Made by a program: the position numbers and the translations under genes. The notes below the pieces were generated by a model. The model did not search any database. It was given only the letters and a program-made list of their open reading frames with translations, and was not told the origin of the DNA. Of a stretch of 9,832 bases of DNA, positions 1 to 6,716 are shown piece by piece. The stretch spans positions 1-9,832 of the forward strand of contig JAAYZL010000113.1 in the NCBI GenBank assembly GCA_012514855.1, given 5' to 3'. Numbering within the stretch: the first letter of the stretch is position 1; each line of letters begins with the position of its first letter. Source of the stretch: Clostridiales bacterium. GTDB taxonomy: Bacteria > Bacillota_A > Clostridia > Christensenellales > Aristaeellaceae.

Positions 1-854
1 CGCATGATCGGCAGATTCGGAAAAGCTTTCCGTATTTCCACGACCGTCAGCGCTCTGAGCGGCGCACAGTTTTCCAGCGCTCCGCCGCAAAGGGCAAGCC
101 GCGCGGATTGTCCCAGCCTTTCCAGCACAGGCCGTGCGAGGCCCGCTAGCGCCATTGCCGCGCGTTGTAGAATTTCTGACGCCGCGGCGTCCCCTGCCGC
201 GTATGCGCGCTCCGCCAGCGGGGCGAGCCGCGCGATGCCGCCCTTGCCGGTTTTCGGCGCGTAGGCGAAGGCAATGATGTCCCGCACGGTTAAAAGCCCC
301 GCCTCTTTGGCCAAAAACCCGGACAACGCGGTGGGGGAGGCGCGCCCGTCCAGCGCACATAGCACGGCGAACAGTATGTCCCGCCCGATCGCGTACGCGC
401 TGCCGAGGTCGCCCAGCAGATGGCCCTCTCCGCCCGTCCTGTGGGCGCGGCCTTCGGCGTCCTGCCCATAGCAGAAGGAACCCGTACCGCTTACCAGTAT
501 GGCGCCGGGTTCCCCGTCAAGGAACGCGCCGGCGAGCGCCGTCTCCATGTCGCCGACGAACAGGAGGGGAATTTTCGACCCGATCAGCCCCCGCGCCTGC
601 GCCTCCAGAAAAGCCCGCGCGCCGTCCGCGCTTATCCCCGCCGCGCCGATGCAAACGGCGCGGCATTCGGATAAATCTCCGGCCGACAGCGTTCCCAGCA
701 GTGTGTTCAGCGTTTGCGCGGCCTCGACCAGCGTGCCGCCGCAGACGTTCAGCGCTCCGGCTTCGCATCTGCGCGCTTCCGAACCGTCCAGCGCCTTGCG
801 AAGCCCAAGCGTTCTGGTTCCGCCGCCGTCCAGACCGATCGCATAGGGCCTCAC
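1..854 (-). CDS. BadF/BadG/BcrA/BcrD-family amino-sugar kinase (MurK/NagK-like), 3' end outside the window
   Basis: Predicted cytoplasmic ATP-dependent kinase that phosphorylates GlcNAc and/or MurNAc at the 6-OH. The 284 visible residues carry the ASKHA-fold marks of the family: phosphate-1 loop GLDGGGTRT (7-15), a GDMETALAG segment (101-109) whose Asp102 matches the catalytic Asp of human NAGK, phosphate-2 region LVSGTGSF (120-127), GGEGHLLGD (141-149), and adenosine-loop-like LALCGGAL (253-260). The family is usually about 300-330 residues, so only a short C-terminus is missing. I chose the GTG at 854-852: it overlaps the murQ TGA as GTGA and has AAGGAG eight bases upstream. The ATG at 844 is out of frame. 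The coupling to murQ parallels C. acetobutylicum murQ-murK, so a MurNAc/GlcNAc kinase is the best guess. Oddity: the usual GDEGS motif reads GDLGS (Leu150). A GlcNAc-only kinase is the main alternative. Confidence 0.88.
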   Translation of the reverse strand, partial: MRPYAIGLDGGGTRTLGLRKALDGSEARRCEAGALNVCGGTLVEAAQTLNTLLGTLSAGDLSECRAVCIGAAGISADGARAFLEAQARGLIGSKIPLLFVGDMETALAGAFLDGEPGAILVSGTGSFCYGQDAEGRAHRTGGEGHLLGDLGSAYAIGRDILFAVLCALDGRASPTALSGFLAKEAGLLTVRDIIAFAYAPKTGKGGIARLAPLAERAYAAGDAAASEILQRAAMALAGLARPVLERLGQSARLALCGGALENCAPLRALTVVEIRKAFPNLPIM

Positions 855-1765
855 GGCTCCAGCTCCTTCACTTCCTTCAATGCCTGCTTAAGGATTCCGT
901 GGTTGCGCGCAAGGACGTGTTGAACCGTCTCCCTGTCGAGCTTCGTCATCAGCATCATAATGGCGACCTTCGTATCTCCGTCCGCCGCGTCCAGCGCCTT
1001 CTCCGCGATCGAGGGCTCCACATCCACGATTGTCTGGATAATCCGAATGGAGCGCATGCGCAGCTTGTAGTTGGTCGCGCGCATGTCCACCATCATGTTG
1101 TTGTACACCTTGCCGAGCTTGACCATTGTGCAGGTGGTGAGCATGTTCAGCACCAGCTTTTGCGCGGTACCGGCCTTCATGCGCGTCGAACCCATGATCA
1201 CCTCCGGCCCGGTCACCGGGGAAATGCAGATGTCAAACAGCGCGTCCAACCCGGACGCCTTGTTGTTGATCACGCCGATCGTATGCGCGCCGAAGCTGCG
1301 CGCCTTGCGCGCCGCGGCCGCGACATATGGCGTGACTCCGCTGGCGGAAACCCCGATTACGGCATCCGCCTCCGTGACGGCCAAACGCTCGACCAGGGCT
1401 TCCGCGTCTCCGCTCATGTCTTCGCAACCCTCCGCGGCGTTGCGCAGCGCGTCGTCGCCCCCGGCGATATACGCCTGAACCATTTCTCTGGGCGAGCCAA
1501 AGGTGGGCGGACATTCCGACGCGTCCAAAACGCCCAGACGCCCAGAGGTTCCGGCCCCCACATAAATCATCCTTCCGCCCGCGCGGAGCAGTTCTGTGAG
1601 CAGATCCACGGCGCGCGCGATATTTGGGATCTCCTTTGCAACGCTGACGGGAACGAGCGCGTCCTGCTGATTGATCAATTCGAGCATCTCCAGCGTTGAG
1701 CATTCATCGATCATGCGCGTCATCGGATTGATGGCTTCCGTGGTAAGAAGCGAGAATTCGACCAT
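851..1765 (-). CDS. murQ: N-acetylmuramic acid 6-phosphate etherase
   Basis: MurQ cleaves the D-lactyl ether of MurNAc-6-phosphate in the cytoplasm, giving GlcNAc-6-phosphate and D-lactate, the committed step of MurNAc catabolism and peptidoglycan recycling. The 304-residue protein is full length. It has the N-terminal STLEMLELIN segment, the SIS-domain sugar-phosphate loop YVGAGTSGRLG (68-78), the signature DASECPPTFG (81-90) containing Glu84 (E. coli Glu83), and EGCED (112-116), where Glu115 aligns with the second catalytic Glu of E. coli MurQ. The ATG at 1765 is preceded by AAAGGAGGG at 1771-1779. That ribosome binding site is made of the last codons (Lys-Glu-Gly) and stop region of the upstream gene, from whose stop codon this start is separated by one base, so translation is probably coupled. 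The downstream kinase overlaps the stop by four bases. This is the most secure assignment in the window. Confidence 0.98.
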   Translation of the reverse strand: MVEFSLLTTEAINPMTRMIDECSTLEMLELINQQDALVPVSVAKEIPNIARAVDLLTELLRAGGRMIYVGAGTSGRLGVLDASECPPTFGSPREMVQAYIAGGDDALRNAAEGCEDMSGDAEALVERLAVTEADAVIGVSASGVTPYVAAAARKARSFGAHTIGVINNKASGLDALFDICISPVTGPEVIMGSTRMKAGTAQKLVLNMLTTCTMVKLGKVYNNMMVDMRATNYKLRMRSIRIIQTIVDVEPSIAEKALDAADGDTKVAIMMLMTKLDRETVQHVLARNHGILKQALKEVKELEP

Positions 1766-1766
1766 T

Positions 1767-2717
1767 CTAACCCTCCTTTGTACGGTGCGTATGCGCCGCT
1801 TGCACAGCGGCGGCTATGCGATCCAGATCGCGCTCGCCCCGTATCGTGCAGTCCGCGCCCAGCATGAACGGTCCGCCGCCGGATGCTTCGATCGCCGCGT
1901 TCGCCTCGCGGGCGACCTCCTCCAACGTCCCGTTACCCAGGCTGCCCCGGTTGTTCATTCCGCCGAGAACCGGGCGATGAAACAGCGCCCTGCCCTCCGC
2001 CAGCGACAGCCCGTTGTCCGAGATCGACCAATTGACAATGTCCGCCGGATAGTCGGCGTACCAGTCCAGATGAATTTTCGCGTCGTACATGCGCTCGCCG
2101 CAGATGTGCAGCAGTATGCGCTTGCCCCTGTGCCGCGCGCAATCCAGAATCCTCAGATCCATCGGCCGCACGAGCGTGGACCATTCCTCGTGGGAGAATC
2201 GGCCGATCTCTCCGTATTGCGCCGAGTAGTAGAGGCCATCCGCGCCCGCGTCCAAAAACGCCTCCGCACATCGCTCCAGTTCCACGGTCATCGCGCTTGC
2301 GCCCAGTCGGACGGATTCGGGGTCCTCCGCGCAGTGCGCCATCATTCGCGCGTCTGAGGCGGCCGAGCAGGCGTGCTGAAAGGGACCGAACATGGTCGTG
2401 AAGAGCATGACCTCGTCGCCCGCCCGTTCTCGGAGCCTGCGTATAATTTCCAGCTGCGCCTCCACGCGCGGCGTTCCCACGCCTTCGAGCCTTACCCTGC
2501 GCCAGTCCGACGCTTCGCTGAGATCGCGGCTCAGGGGACAGCGAAACTCGTGCATGACCTTGATGATATCCATGTCCGTGCGCGCGTAGAGCGCCCACTG
2601 ACCCTCAATCAATTCCTCCATCGTGCTTCCGGCGGGAAAATGATACCAGAAGCCCGCCGGAATTCTGTCCGGCGCTTCGCCCCGAAAGACCGCCTCCAAC
2701 CGCTCACGCTTGTTCAT
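1767..2717 (-). CDS. URO-D superfamily protein, MtaA/CmuA-like zinc methyltransferase type, substrate unknown
   Basis: Uroporphyrinogen-decarboxylase-fold protein of 316 residues. The opening NKRERLEAVFRGEAPDRIP is typical of the superfamily, but the RQAGR motif of true HemE is absent, so haem synthesis is unlikely. It has His204-Ile-Cys206 (LLHICGER) and Cys290 (LGADCTI), matching the H-x-C-xn-C zinc ligands that activate thiols in the corrinoid-dependent methyltransferases MtaA, MtbA and CmuA. This suggests methyl transfer to or from a thiol or corrinoid. No corrinoid protein is seen nearby. Start: an in-frame GTG at 2726 overlaps the ribosome binding site AAAGGAG (2726-2732), whereas the ATG at 2717 lies eight bases beyond it, so I use the ATG. 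The gene follows the ABC ATPase gene after a 177-base structured gap and is one base from murQ. Family assignment is firm; the reaction, and why it sits in an amino-sugar operon, are not known. Confidence 0.85.
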   Translation of the reverse strand: MNKRERLEAVFRGEAPDRIPAGFWYHFPAGSTMEELIEGQWALYARTDMDIIKVMHEFRCPLSRDLSEASDWRRVRLEGVGTPRVEAQLEIIRRLRERAGDEVMLFTTMFGPFQHACSAASDARMMAHCAEDPESVRLGASAMTVELERCAEAFLDAGADGLYYSAQYGEIGRFSHEEWSTLVRPMDLRILDCARHRGKRILLHICGERMYDAKIHLDWYADYPADIVNWSISDNGLSLAEGRALFHRPVLGGMNNRGSLGNGTLEEVAREANAAIEASGGGPFMLGADCTIRGERDLDRIAAAVQAAHTHRTKEG

Positions 2718-2725
2718 GGCGTCCA

Positions 2726-2732
2726 CTCCTTT
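2726..2732 (-). promoter_or_regulatory. Ribosome binding site that decides the start of the URO-D-like gene
   Basis: The minus strand reads AAAGGAG here, eight bases before the ATG at 2717. The upstream in-frame GTG at 2726-2724 overlaps the last base of this motif and so cannot use it. The site begins eight bases after the end of the long palindrome at 2741-2907, so folding of that hairpin could affect its exposure. Confidence 0.7.
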
Positions 2733-2740
2733 CTGCTTGC

Positions 2741-2907
2741 CTAGGTAACCGCTGATTTAATCCCGCGCGCGCTGGTGGCTGCATTTCCGCCATCCCGAGC
2801 CTGCTGAATTCTTGAAATAGCGCTGCTATTCCTGCGAATTCTGCAAGCCCAATCTGACGAAAATTCAGCTTGCCATCACACGCGTTCTTTAATCATCGCT
2901 TACCTAG
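2741..2907 (-). repeat. 167-base imperfect palindrome (long intercistronic hairpin or MITE-like element)
   Basis: The whole gap between the ABC ATPase stop and the URO-D-like gene is one inverted repeat. The ends are CTAGGTAA (2741-2748) and TTACCTAG (2900-2907). Inner paired blocks include GAATTC at 2806-2811 and 2836-2841, and AATAGC (2816-2821) with GCTATT (2825-2830) around a three-base loop. By my hand alignment, with two small shifts between the arms, about 57 of 81 arm positions are complementary. Nine further positions outside the small bulges differ by a transition, and all nine are oriented to give G-U pairs in minus-strand RNA. The ATPase stop codon (2906-2904) lies in the 5' foot of the hairpin. 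No U-tract follows, so this is not a typical intrinsic terminator. It may be an mRNA stability or processing element, or a mobile ERIC-like repeat. Confidence 0.8.
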
Positions 2908-3866
2908 AGATGACAGCGCACGCGATGCCCCGCGTCGTCAATGCGTTCCTCCGGCTTTTCCGTCCGGCAGACGTCCATACACCAGGGACAGCGCGGGTGA
3001 AACGCGCAGCCTCTCGGGGGATTGGAAGGGCTTGGAATATCCCCGGTCAGCAGGATGCGTTGCTTGCGGCTGTTTCTGTCCGCGACCGGTGCCGCGGAGA
3101 GGAGCGCCTGTGTATAGGGATGCAGCGGGCGGGCAAACAGATCCGCTGTTTCCGCCATTTCGACGATTTCGCCCAGATACATCACCGCGACCTGGTCGCT
3201 GATGTGTCGGATTACGGCCAGATTGTGGGAGATGAACAGGTAGGACGAGCCATAGGCAGCGCGCAGATCGGAAAGCAGATTGAGAATCTGCGCCTGAATG
3301 GACACGTCCAGCGCGGAGACCGCCTCGTCGGCGACAATCAGATCGGGCTTGATCGCAATGGCGCGCGCGATGCTGATTCTCTGCCGCTGGCCGCCCGAGA
3401 ACTCGTGCGGGTATTTCCGCGCGTCGGAGGCGTGAAGCCCGACCGTCTCCAGCAGTGGCCCCACCGCCGCGAACGCCTGCTTTTTCGACATGACGTCGTT
3501 CACCCACAGCGGCTCCGCGACGATCTCCTCCGTGCGCATGCGCGGGTTCAGCGAGGAGTACGGGTCCTGAAAGACCATCTGCATCCGCATGCGGTTTTTT
3601 CGCTTGCGCGCGCCGTCGAGACGGGTGATGTCCTCGCCGTCGAACTCGATTCGGCCCGACGTTGGCTCGTAGATCTTCATCAGCACCCGACCAAGCGTCG
3701 TCTTGCCGCAACCGGATTCGCCGACGACGCCCAGCGTGCGACCGCGCTCCAGCTCGAAGGAGACATCGCTCACGGCGGTGATTCTGCCGACTTCGCGCTT
3801 GAGGATCGCCGAGCGGATGGGGAAGTACTTGCTCAGATGCTCCGCCCGCATCAGTATATCAGCCAT
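2904..3866 (-). CDS. Oligopeptide/dipeptide-type ABC importer ATP-binding protein, OppF/DppF-like
   Basis: Second nucleotide-binding subunit of the importer, hydrolysing ATP at the cytoplasmic membrane. The 320 residues contain Walker A GESGCGKT (49-56), Q-loop Gln100 in VFQDPYSSLNP, ABC signature FSGGQRQR (156-163), Walker B LIVADEA (176-182) with catalytic Glu181, and switch His214. The C-terminus is the oligopeptide/dipeptide-transporter extension with SPSNPPRGC, an RCPWC segment and Cys287, Cys293, Cys300 and Cys318, the pattern that binds an iron-sulphur cluster in some DppD-type proteins. The ATG at 3866 has AGGAGG upstream with a nine-base spacer and overlaps the end of the OppD-like gene by eight bases, so the two are co-translated. 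Length and motif order are normal. Its stop codon lies in the end of the long palindrome. The substrate cannot be read from an ATPase; context suggests cell-wall fragments or peptides. Confidence 0.95.
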   Translation of the reverse strand: MADILMRAEHLSKYFPIRSAILKREVGRITAVSDVSFELERGRTLGVVGESGCGKTTLGRVLMKIYEPTSGRIEFDGEDITRLDGARKRKNRMRMQMVFQDPYSSLNPRMRTEEIVAEPLWVNDVMSKKQAFAAVGPLLETVGLHASDARKYPHEFSGGQRQRISIARAIAIKPDLIVADEAVSALDVSIQAQILNLLSDLRAAYGSSYLFISHNLAVIRHISDQVAVMYLGEIVEMAETADLFARPLHPYTQALLSAAPVADRNSRKQRILLTGDIPSPSNPPRGCAFHPRCPWCMDVCRTEKPEERIDDAGHRVRCHL

Positions 3867-4857
3867 TGCCCCGCTCCTCCTTCCGCGCGCGGACGCATCG
3901 GACGAATCGTCCGGGCGCGACCTCTACAAGGGGGATTTCCTCCGACGCGTCGCAGATGTCCGCCTGATGCCGCTCGCACCGCGCAGCGAAGCGACATCCC
4001 TTTGGGAAATCCGCCGCGTCGGGCACGGTTCCCGGAATGGAATACAGCCGGTCCCGCTCCCGATCGACAAACGGTATGGCCGACATCAGTGCCTTCGTGT
4101 ACGGATGGCGCGCGTCGCGAAACAATGCGTCTGCGTCCGCGAGCTCAACGATCTGTCCGGCGTACATGACCGCGATCATGTCCGCCATGTCGCTGACAAC
4201 GCCCATGTCGTGCGTAATCAGGATGACGGTCGTCCCGTCGGCGTGTATCATTTGCGAGATCAGCGCGAGCACCTGCGCCTGAATGGTAACGTCCAGCGCC
4301 GTGGTCGGCTCGTCCGCGATGAGAAGATTCGGGTTGCAGATCAGCGCCATGGCGATCACCACCCGCTGGCGCATGCCGCCGGAAAGCTGATGGGGGTATT
4401 CGCGCAAAACGGCCTCCGCGCGCGGAATCCCCACGCGCTTGAGCATGTTCGCGGCCTGACGCAGCGCGGCCCTGCGATCGAGCGCGGCGTGGGTAATCAG
4501 CACCTCCGCGACCTGATCGCCGATGGTCAGCACCGGGTTGAGGGCCGTCATCGGATCCTGAAAGATCATCGAGATGCCGTTCCCGCGCAAGGCAGCCAGT
4601 TCCGTCTCCTTGAGCCGCGTCAGTTCTTGGCCCTCAAAGCGTATGCTGCCCCCCGCGAGCCAAGCATTCGACTTAGGCAAAAGGCCCATGATCGACAGCG
4701 CCGTGACGCTCTTGCCGCATCCGGATTCCCCGACCAGACAGAAAACCTGGCCCTTTTTCACGGAAAAACTCACGCCATCGACGGCGCACACGGTTCTTCC
4801 ATCCTGTTTTCGGAAGCGCGTGCGCACGTCCCGCAGTTCCAAAACCACTTCCGCCAT
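3859..4857 (-). CDS. Oligopeptide/dipeptide-type ABC importer ATP-binding protein, OppD/DppD-like
   Basis: First nucleotide-binding subunit of the importer, expected to pair with the OppF-like ATPase. The 332 residues carry Walker A GESGCGKS (43-50), Q-loop Gln100 in [12 protein letters not shown], signature LSGGMRQR (158-165), Walker B LLIADEP (178-184) with Glu183, and switch His216. The C-terminal Opp/Dpp extension has Cys288, Cys294, Cys302 and Cys321, spaced like the 4Fe-4S ligands described for DppD proteins. The same frame is open upstream to 5025, but that part overlaps the permease gene and resembles nothing. The ATG at 4857, preceded by GGAGG five bases upstream and 11 bases after the permease stop, gives the standard [11 protein letters not shown] beginning. 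It overlaps the next ATPase gene by eight bases. Members of this family import peptides, murein tripeptide, nickel or oligosaccharides. Confidence 0.95.
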   Translation of the reverse strand: MAEVVLELRDVRTRFRKQDGRTVCAVDGVSFSVKKGQVFCLVGESGCGKSVTALSIMGLLPKSNAWLAGGSIRFEGQELTRLKETELAALRGNGISMIFQDPMTALNPVLTIGDQVAEVLITHAALDRRAALRQAANMLKRVGIPRAEAVLREYPHQLSGGMRQRVVIAMALICNPNLLIADEPTTALDVTIQAQVLALISQMIHADGTTVILITHDMGVVSDMADMIAVMYAGQIVELADADALFRDARHPYTKALMSAIPFVDRERDRLYSIPGTVPDAADFPKGCRFAARCERHQADICDASEEIPLVEVAPGRFVRCVRARKEERGNG

Positions 4858-4868
4858 GCTTACCTCCA

Positions 4869-5726
4869 CTACTTTGCCTTGATATGGGGGTCTGTGTAGT
4901 CGCGCAGTACGTCCCCCATGATGTTGATGGACAGCACGATGAGCACGATGCACAGGCCGGGAAGCAGTGCCAACCACCACGCGCTGGAGATGAACATCTT
5001 GCCGGACTGAAGCATATTGCCCCATGTGGCGGTGGTCGGCGGAATGCCCAGCCCCAGAAAGCTCAGCGAGGCCTCCGATATGATGGAAGAGGCCACCTGA
5101 AAGGTGCCGATCGTTACCGCCGGCGCGAGTATGTTCGGGAAAATGTGCCTGAGAAGAATGCGCGGCGTGCGCACGCCGGCCGTCTGAGCGGCCATTACGT
5201 AGTCCGCCGACTTGATGCTCAGCGTTTCGGAGCGAATCACCCGGGCGAAGCTCACCCAGCCGGAAATGCCGAGCACCATAATGAGCTGGAGAAAGCCGCC
5301 GCCAATCACCGCGATGAGCGCAAGCGCGAGCAGCATCGACGGGAACGCGAGCTGCACATCGGCAATTCGCATCAGCACCGCGTCCAACTTCGGAAAGTAG
5401 CCCGAGAAAAGCCCCATGACGATGCCGATCATACCGGAAACCACCACGGTGAGCACACCCACGGCGATGGAGGCGCGCGCGCCGTACACCAGCCGCGTAA
5501 GCACATCCCGCCCCAATTCGTCCGTACCCAGCAGATGCGCGTCGCTGCCGCCATCCGCCCAGACCGGCGGCTTCAGGCGCATGATGAGATTCTGCTCATT
5601 TTCCCCGTAGGGCGCAAGCAGCGGCGCGAAGAGCGCGACCAATACAAAAAAAAGGATGATACCCGCCGCGATCCAGCCGACGGAGCTTCCGGCGGAGTGC
5701 CTCAGTTTCTTCGTCATTTTGTTCAC
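4869..5726 (-). CDS. Oligopeptide/dipeptide-type ABC importer permease, OppC/DppC-like
   Basis: Inner-membrane permease subunit of 285 residues. After a short cytoplasmic tail it has a first membrane segment at about 17-39, then the hallmark GTDELGRDVLTRLVYGAR (67-84), further hydrophobic segments at about 88-107, 123-142, 145-162, 203-220 and 250-270, and the coupling-helix region with SEASLSFLGLGIPP (217-230), the EAA-type motif that contacts the ATPases. The GTG at 5726 overlaps the TGA of the DppB-like gene as GTGA, indicating translational coupling; an ATG at 5717 is an alternative that would drop three residues. Neither start has a strong ribosome binding site, which fits dependence on coupling. 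Length and motif order are typical for the family. Confidence 0.95.
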   Translation of the reverse strand: MNKMTKKLRHSAGSSVGWIAAGIILFFVLVALFAPLLAPYGENEQNLIMRLKPPVWADGGSDAHLLGTDELGRDVLTRLVYGARASIAVGVLTVVVSGMIGIVMGLFSGYFPKLDAVLMRIADVQLAFPSMLLALALIAVIGGGFLQLIMVLGISGWVSFARVIRSETLSIKSADYVMAAQTAGVRTPRILLRHIFPNILAPAVTIGTFQVASSIISEASLSFLGLGIPPTTATWGNMLQSGKMFISSAWWLALLPGLCIVLIVLSINIMGDVLRDYTDPHIKAK

Positions 5727-6649
5727 CGCTTCTGTTCGTATGTGATTCGGGGATCAATGAACACATAGAATATGTCGACCAGCAGGTTGATTAATACAAA
5801 AATTGTGGACAACAGGATCACGCAGCCCTGCACGGTCGGGAAATCGCGATAGCTGATTGCGTTTACGAGAAGCTGACCGATTCCAGGCCACGAAAATACC
5901 GTCTCCGTCACGATGGAACCGCCCAACAGGCCGCCAAACTGCAGGCCGATCACCGTGACGACCGGTAGCATGCTGTTCCGAAAGGCGTGCTTTTGGATTA
6001 CCTTGGGCGGAAGCAGCCCCTTGGCGCGCGCCGTGCGTATGTAATCGGTATCCATGACCTCGATCAGGGAGGAGCGAAGGAGCCTCGCGACCAGCGCGAT
6101 GTAATTTGTGCTCAGCGCCACGGTGGGCAAAATGAACTGTTTCCAACTTCCATAGCCGCCCGTGGGAAGCCACTTCAGCCGCACCGAAAACAACATCATC
6201 AGCAGAATGCCCAGCCAGAATACGGGCATCGCCTGAAGCACCGATACGGCGGCCATCGTTCCCTGATCCGCGAGGGTTCCGCGCTTGAGCGCCATGAAAA
6301 TTCCCGTGGGAAGCGCAACAATCAGCGCCAGGAGCATGGCCGAGACCGCAAGCTCAAGCGTGTAGGGGATGCGTTCGAGGATCAATTCCAGAACGGGCTG
6401 ATGATAGCGAAGCGAATCGCCCAAATCCAGCCGCAAGAGATTTTGCAGGAAGACGCCATACTGCACGTACACAGGTCTGTCCAAGCCATAAAATGCGCGC
6501 ATCGCATCCATCTGCTCCACCGTGGCGTCGGCGGGCATCAGAATAGCGATGGGATCGCCGGTCAGCCGAACCAGAAAGAACGCGACCGTGGCCACGCCCA
6601 GAATTACAAACATCGCATGGAGAAGTCGCTTTCCAACATACTTTGACAT
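5723..6649 (-). CDS. Oligopeptide/dipeptide-type ABC importer permease, OppB/DppB-like
   Basis: Inner-membrane permease subunit of 308 residues and partner of the OppC-like protein. It shows the usual N-terminal membrane segment (about 8-28) ending in RLTGDP, the AFYGLDRPVYVQY segment and LGDSLRY typical of the periplasmic or external domain, several further hydrophobic segments, the loop DYIRTARAKGL with HAFRNSMLPVVT (the EAA-like ATPase contact), the FSWPGIGQL motif, and a C-terminus ending in DPRITYEQKR. I use the ATG at 6649, which begins MSKYVGKRLL as in relatives. The frame also offers a TTG at 6670, but that has no ribosome binding site. The upstream AAGGGA is about 12 bases away, so initiation is probably weak. 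The gene is separated from the binding-protein gene by a GC-rich hairpin and overlaps the next permease by four bases. Confidence 0.95.
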   Translation of the reverse strand: MSKYVGKRLLHAMFVILGVATVAFFLVRLTGDPIAILMPADATVEQMDAMRAFYGLDRPVYVQYGVFLQNLLRLDLGDSLRYHQPVLELILERIPYTLELAVSAMLLALIVALPTGIFMALKRGTLADQGTMAAVSVLQAMPVFWLGILLMMLFSVRLKWLPTGGYGSWKQFILPTVALSTNYIALVARLLRSSLIEVMDTDYIRTARAKGLLPPKVIQKHAFRNSMLPVVTVIGLQFGGLLGGSIVTETVFSWPGIGQLLVNAISYRDFPTVQGCVILLSTIFVLINLLVDIFYVFIDPRITYEQKR

Positions 6650-6680
6650 GGCGCGCTTTTGTCCCTTCAATCGGATTCGG

Positions 6681-6706
6681 GCCGCGCCGCCTTCCGGCGG
6701 CGCGGC
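6681..6706 (-). repeat. Perfect 11-bp intercistronic stem-loop between binding-protein and permease genes
   Basis: The arms GCCGCGCCGCC (6681-6691) and GGCGGCGCGGC (6696-6706) are perfectly complementary around four bases. In minus-strand RNA the loop is GGAA, a GNRA tetraloop. No U-tract follows, so it is probably not a full terminator. Its place just after the binding-protein gene fits the common arrangement in which a 3' hairpin protects the abundant binding-protein mRNA and lowers expression of the permease genes. The structure is seen; the function is inferred. Confidence 0.75.
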
Positions 6707-6716
6707 GTTTCGCGGC

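Noticed and set aside
701..1699. Long plus-strand open frame (332 codons) opposite murQ and the kinase gene
   Set aside because: Its translation is rich in Arg, His and Ala with no recognisable domain, and it lies opposite two clear genes. Long antisense frames are expected in GC-rich coding DNA.
1767..2726. Calling the URO-D-fold protein HemE (uroporphyrinogen decarboxylase)
   Set aside because: It lacks the HemE N-terminal RQAGR motif and has a His-x-Cys plus distal Cys pattern instead. No haem genes are adjacent.
2741..2907. Intrinsic terminator for the ABC importer genes
   Set aside because: The structure is a strong palindrome, but no U-tract follows it on the minus strand and the next gene's ribosome binding site is eight bases further on.
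2910..4169. Long plus-strand open frame (419 codons) opposite the two ABC ATPase genes
   Set aside because: Mirror of coding sequence with biased composition and no family features; both ATPases on the minus strand have complete motif sets.
4858..5025. N-terminal extension of the OppD-like ATPase frame
   Set aside because: The extra 56 codons overlap the permease gene and encode no ABC sequence. The ATG at 4857 has a good ribosome binding site and gives the standard N-terminus.
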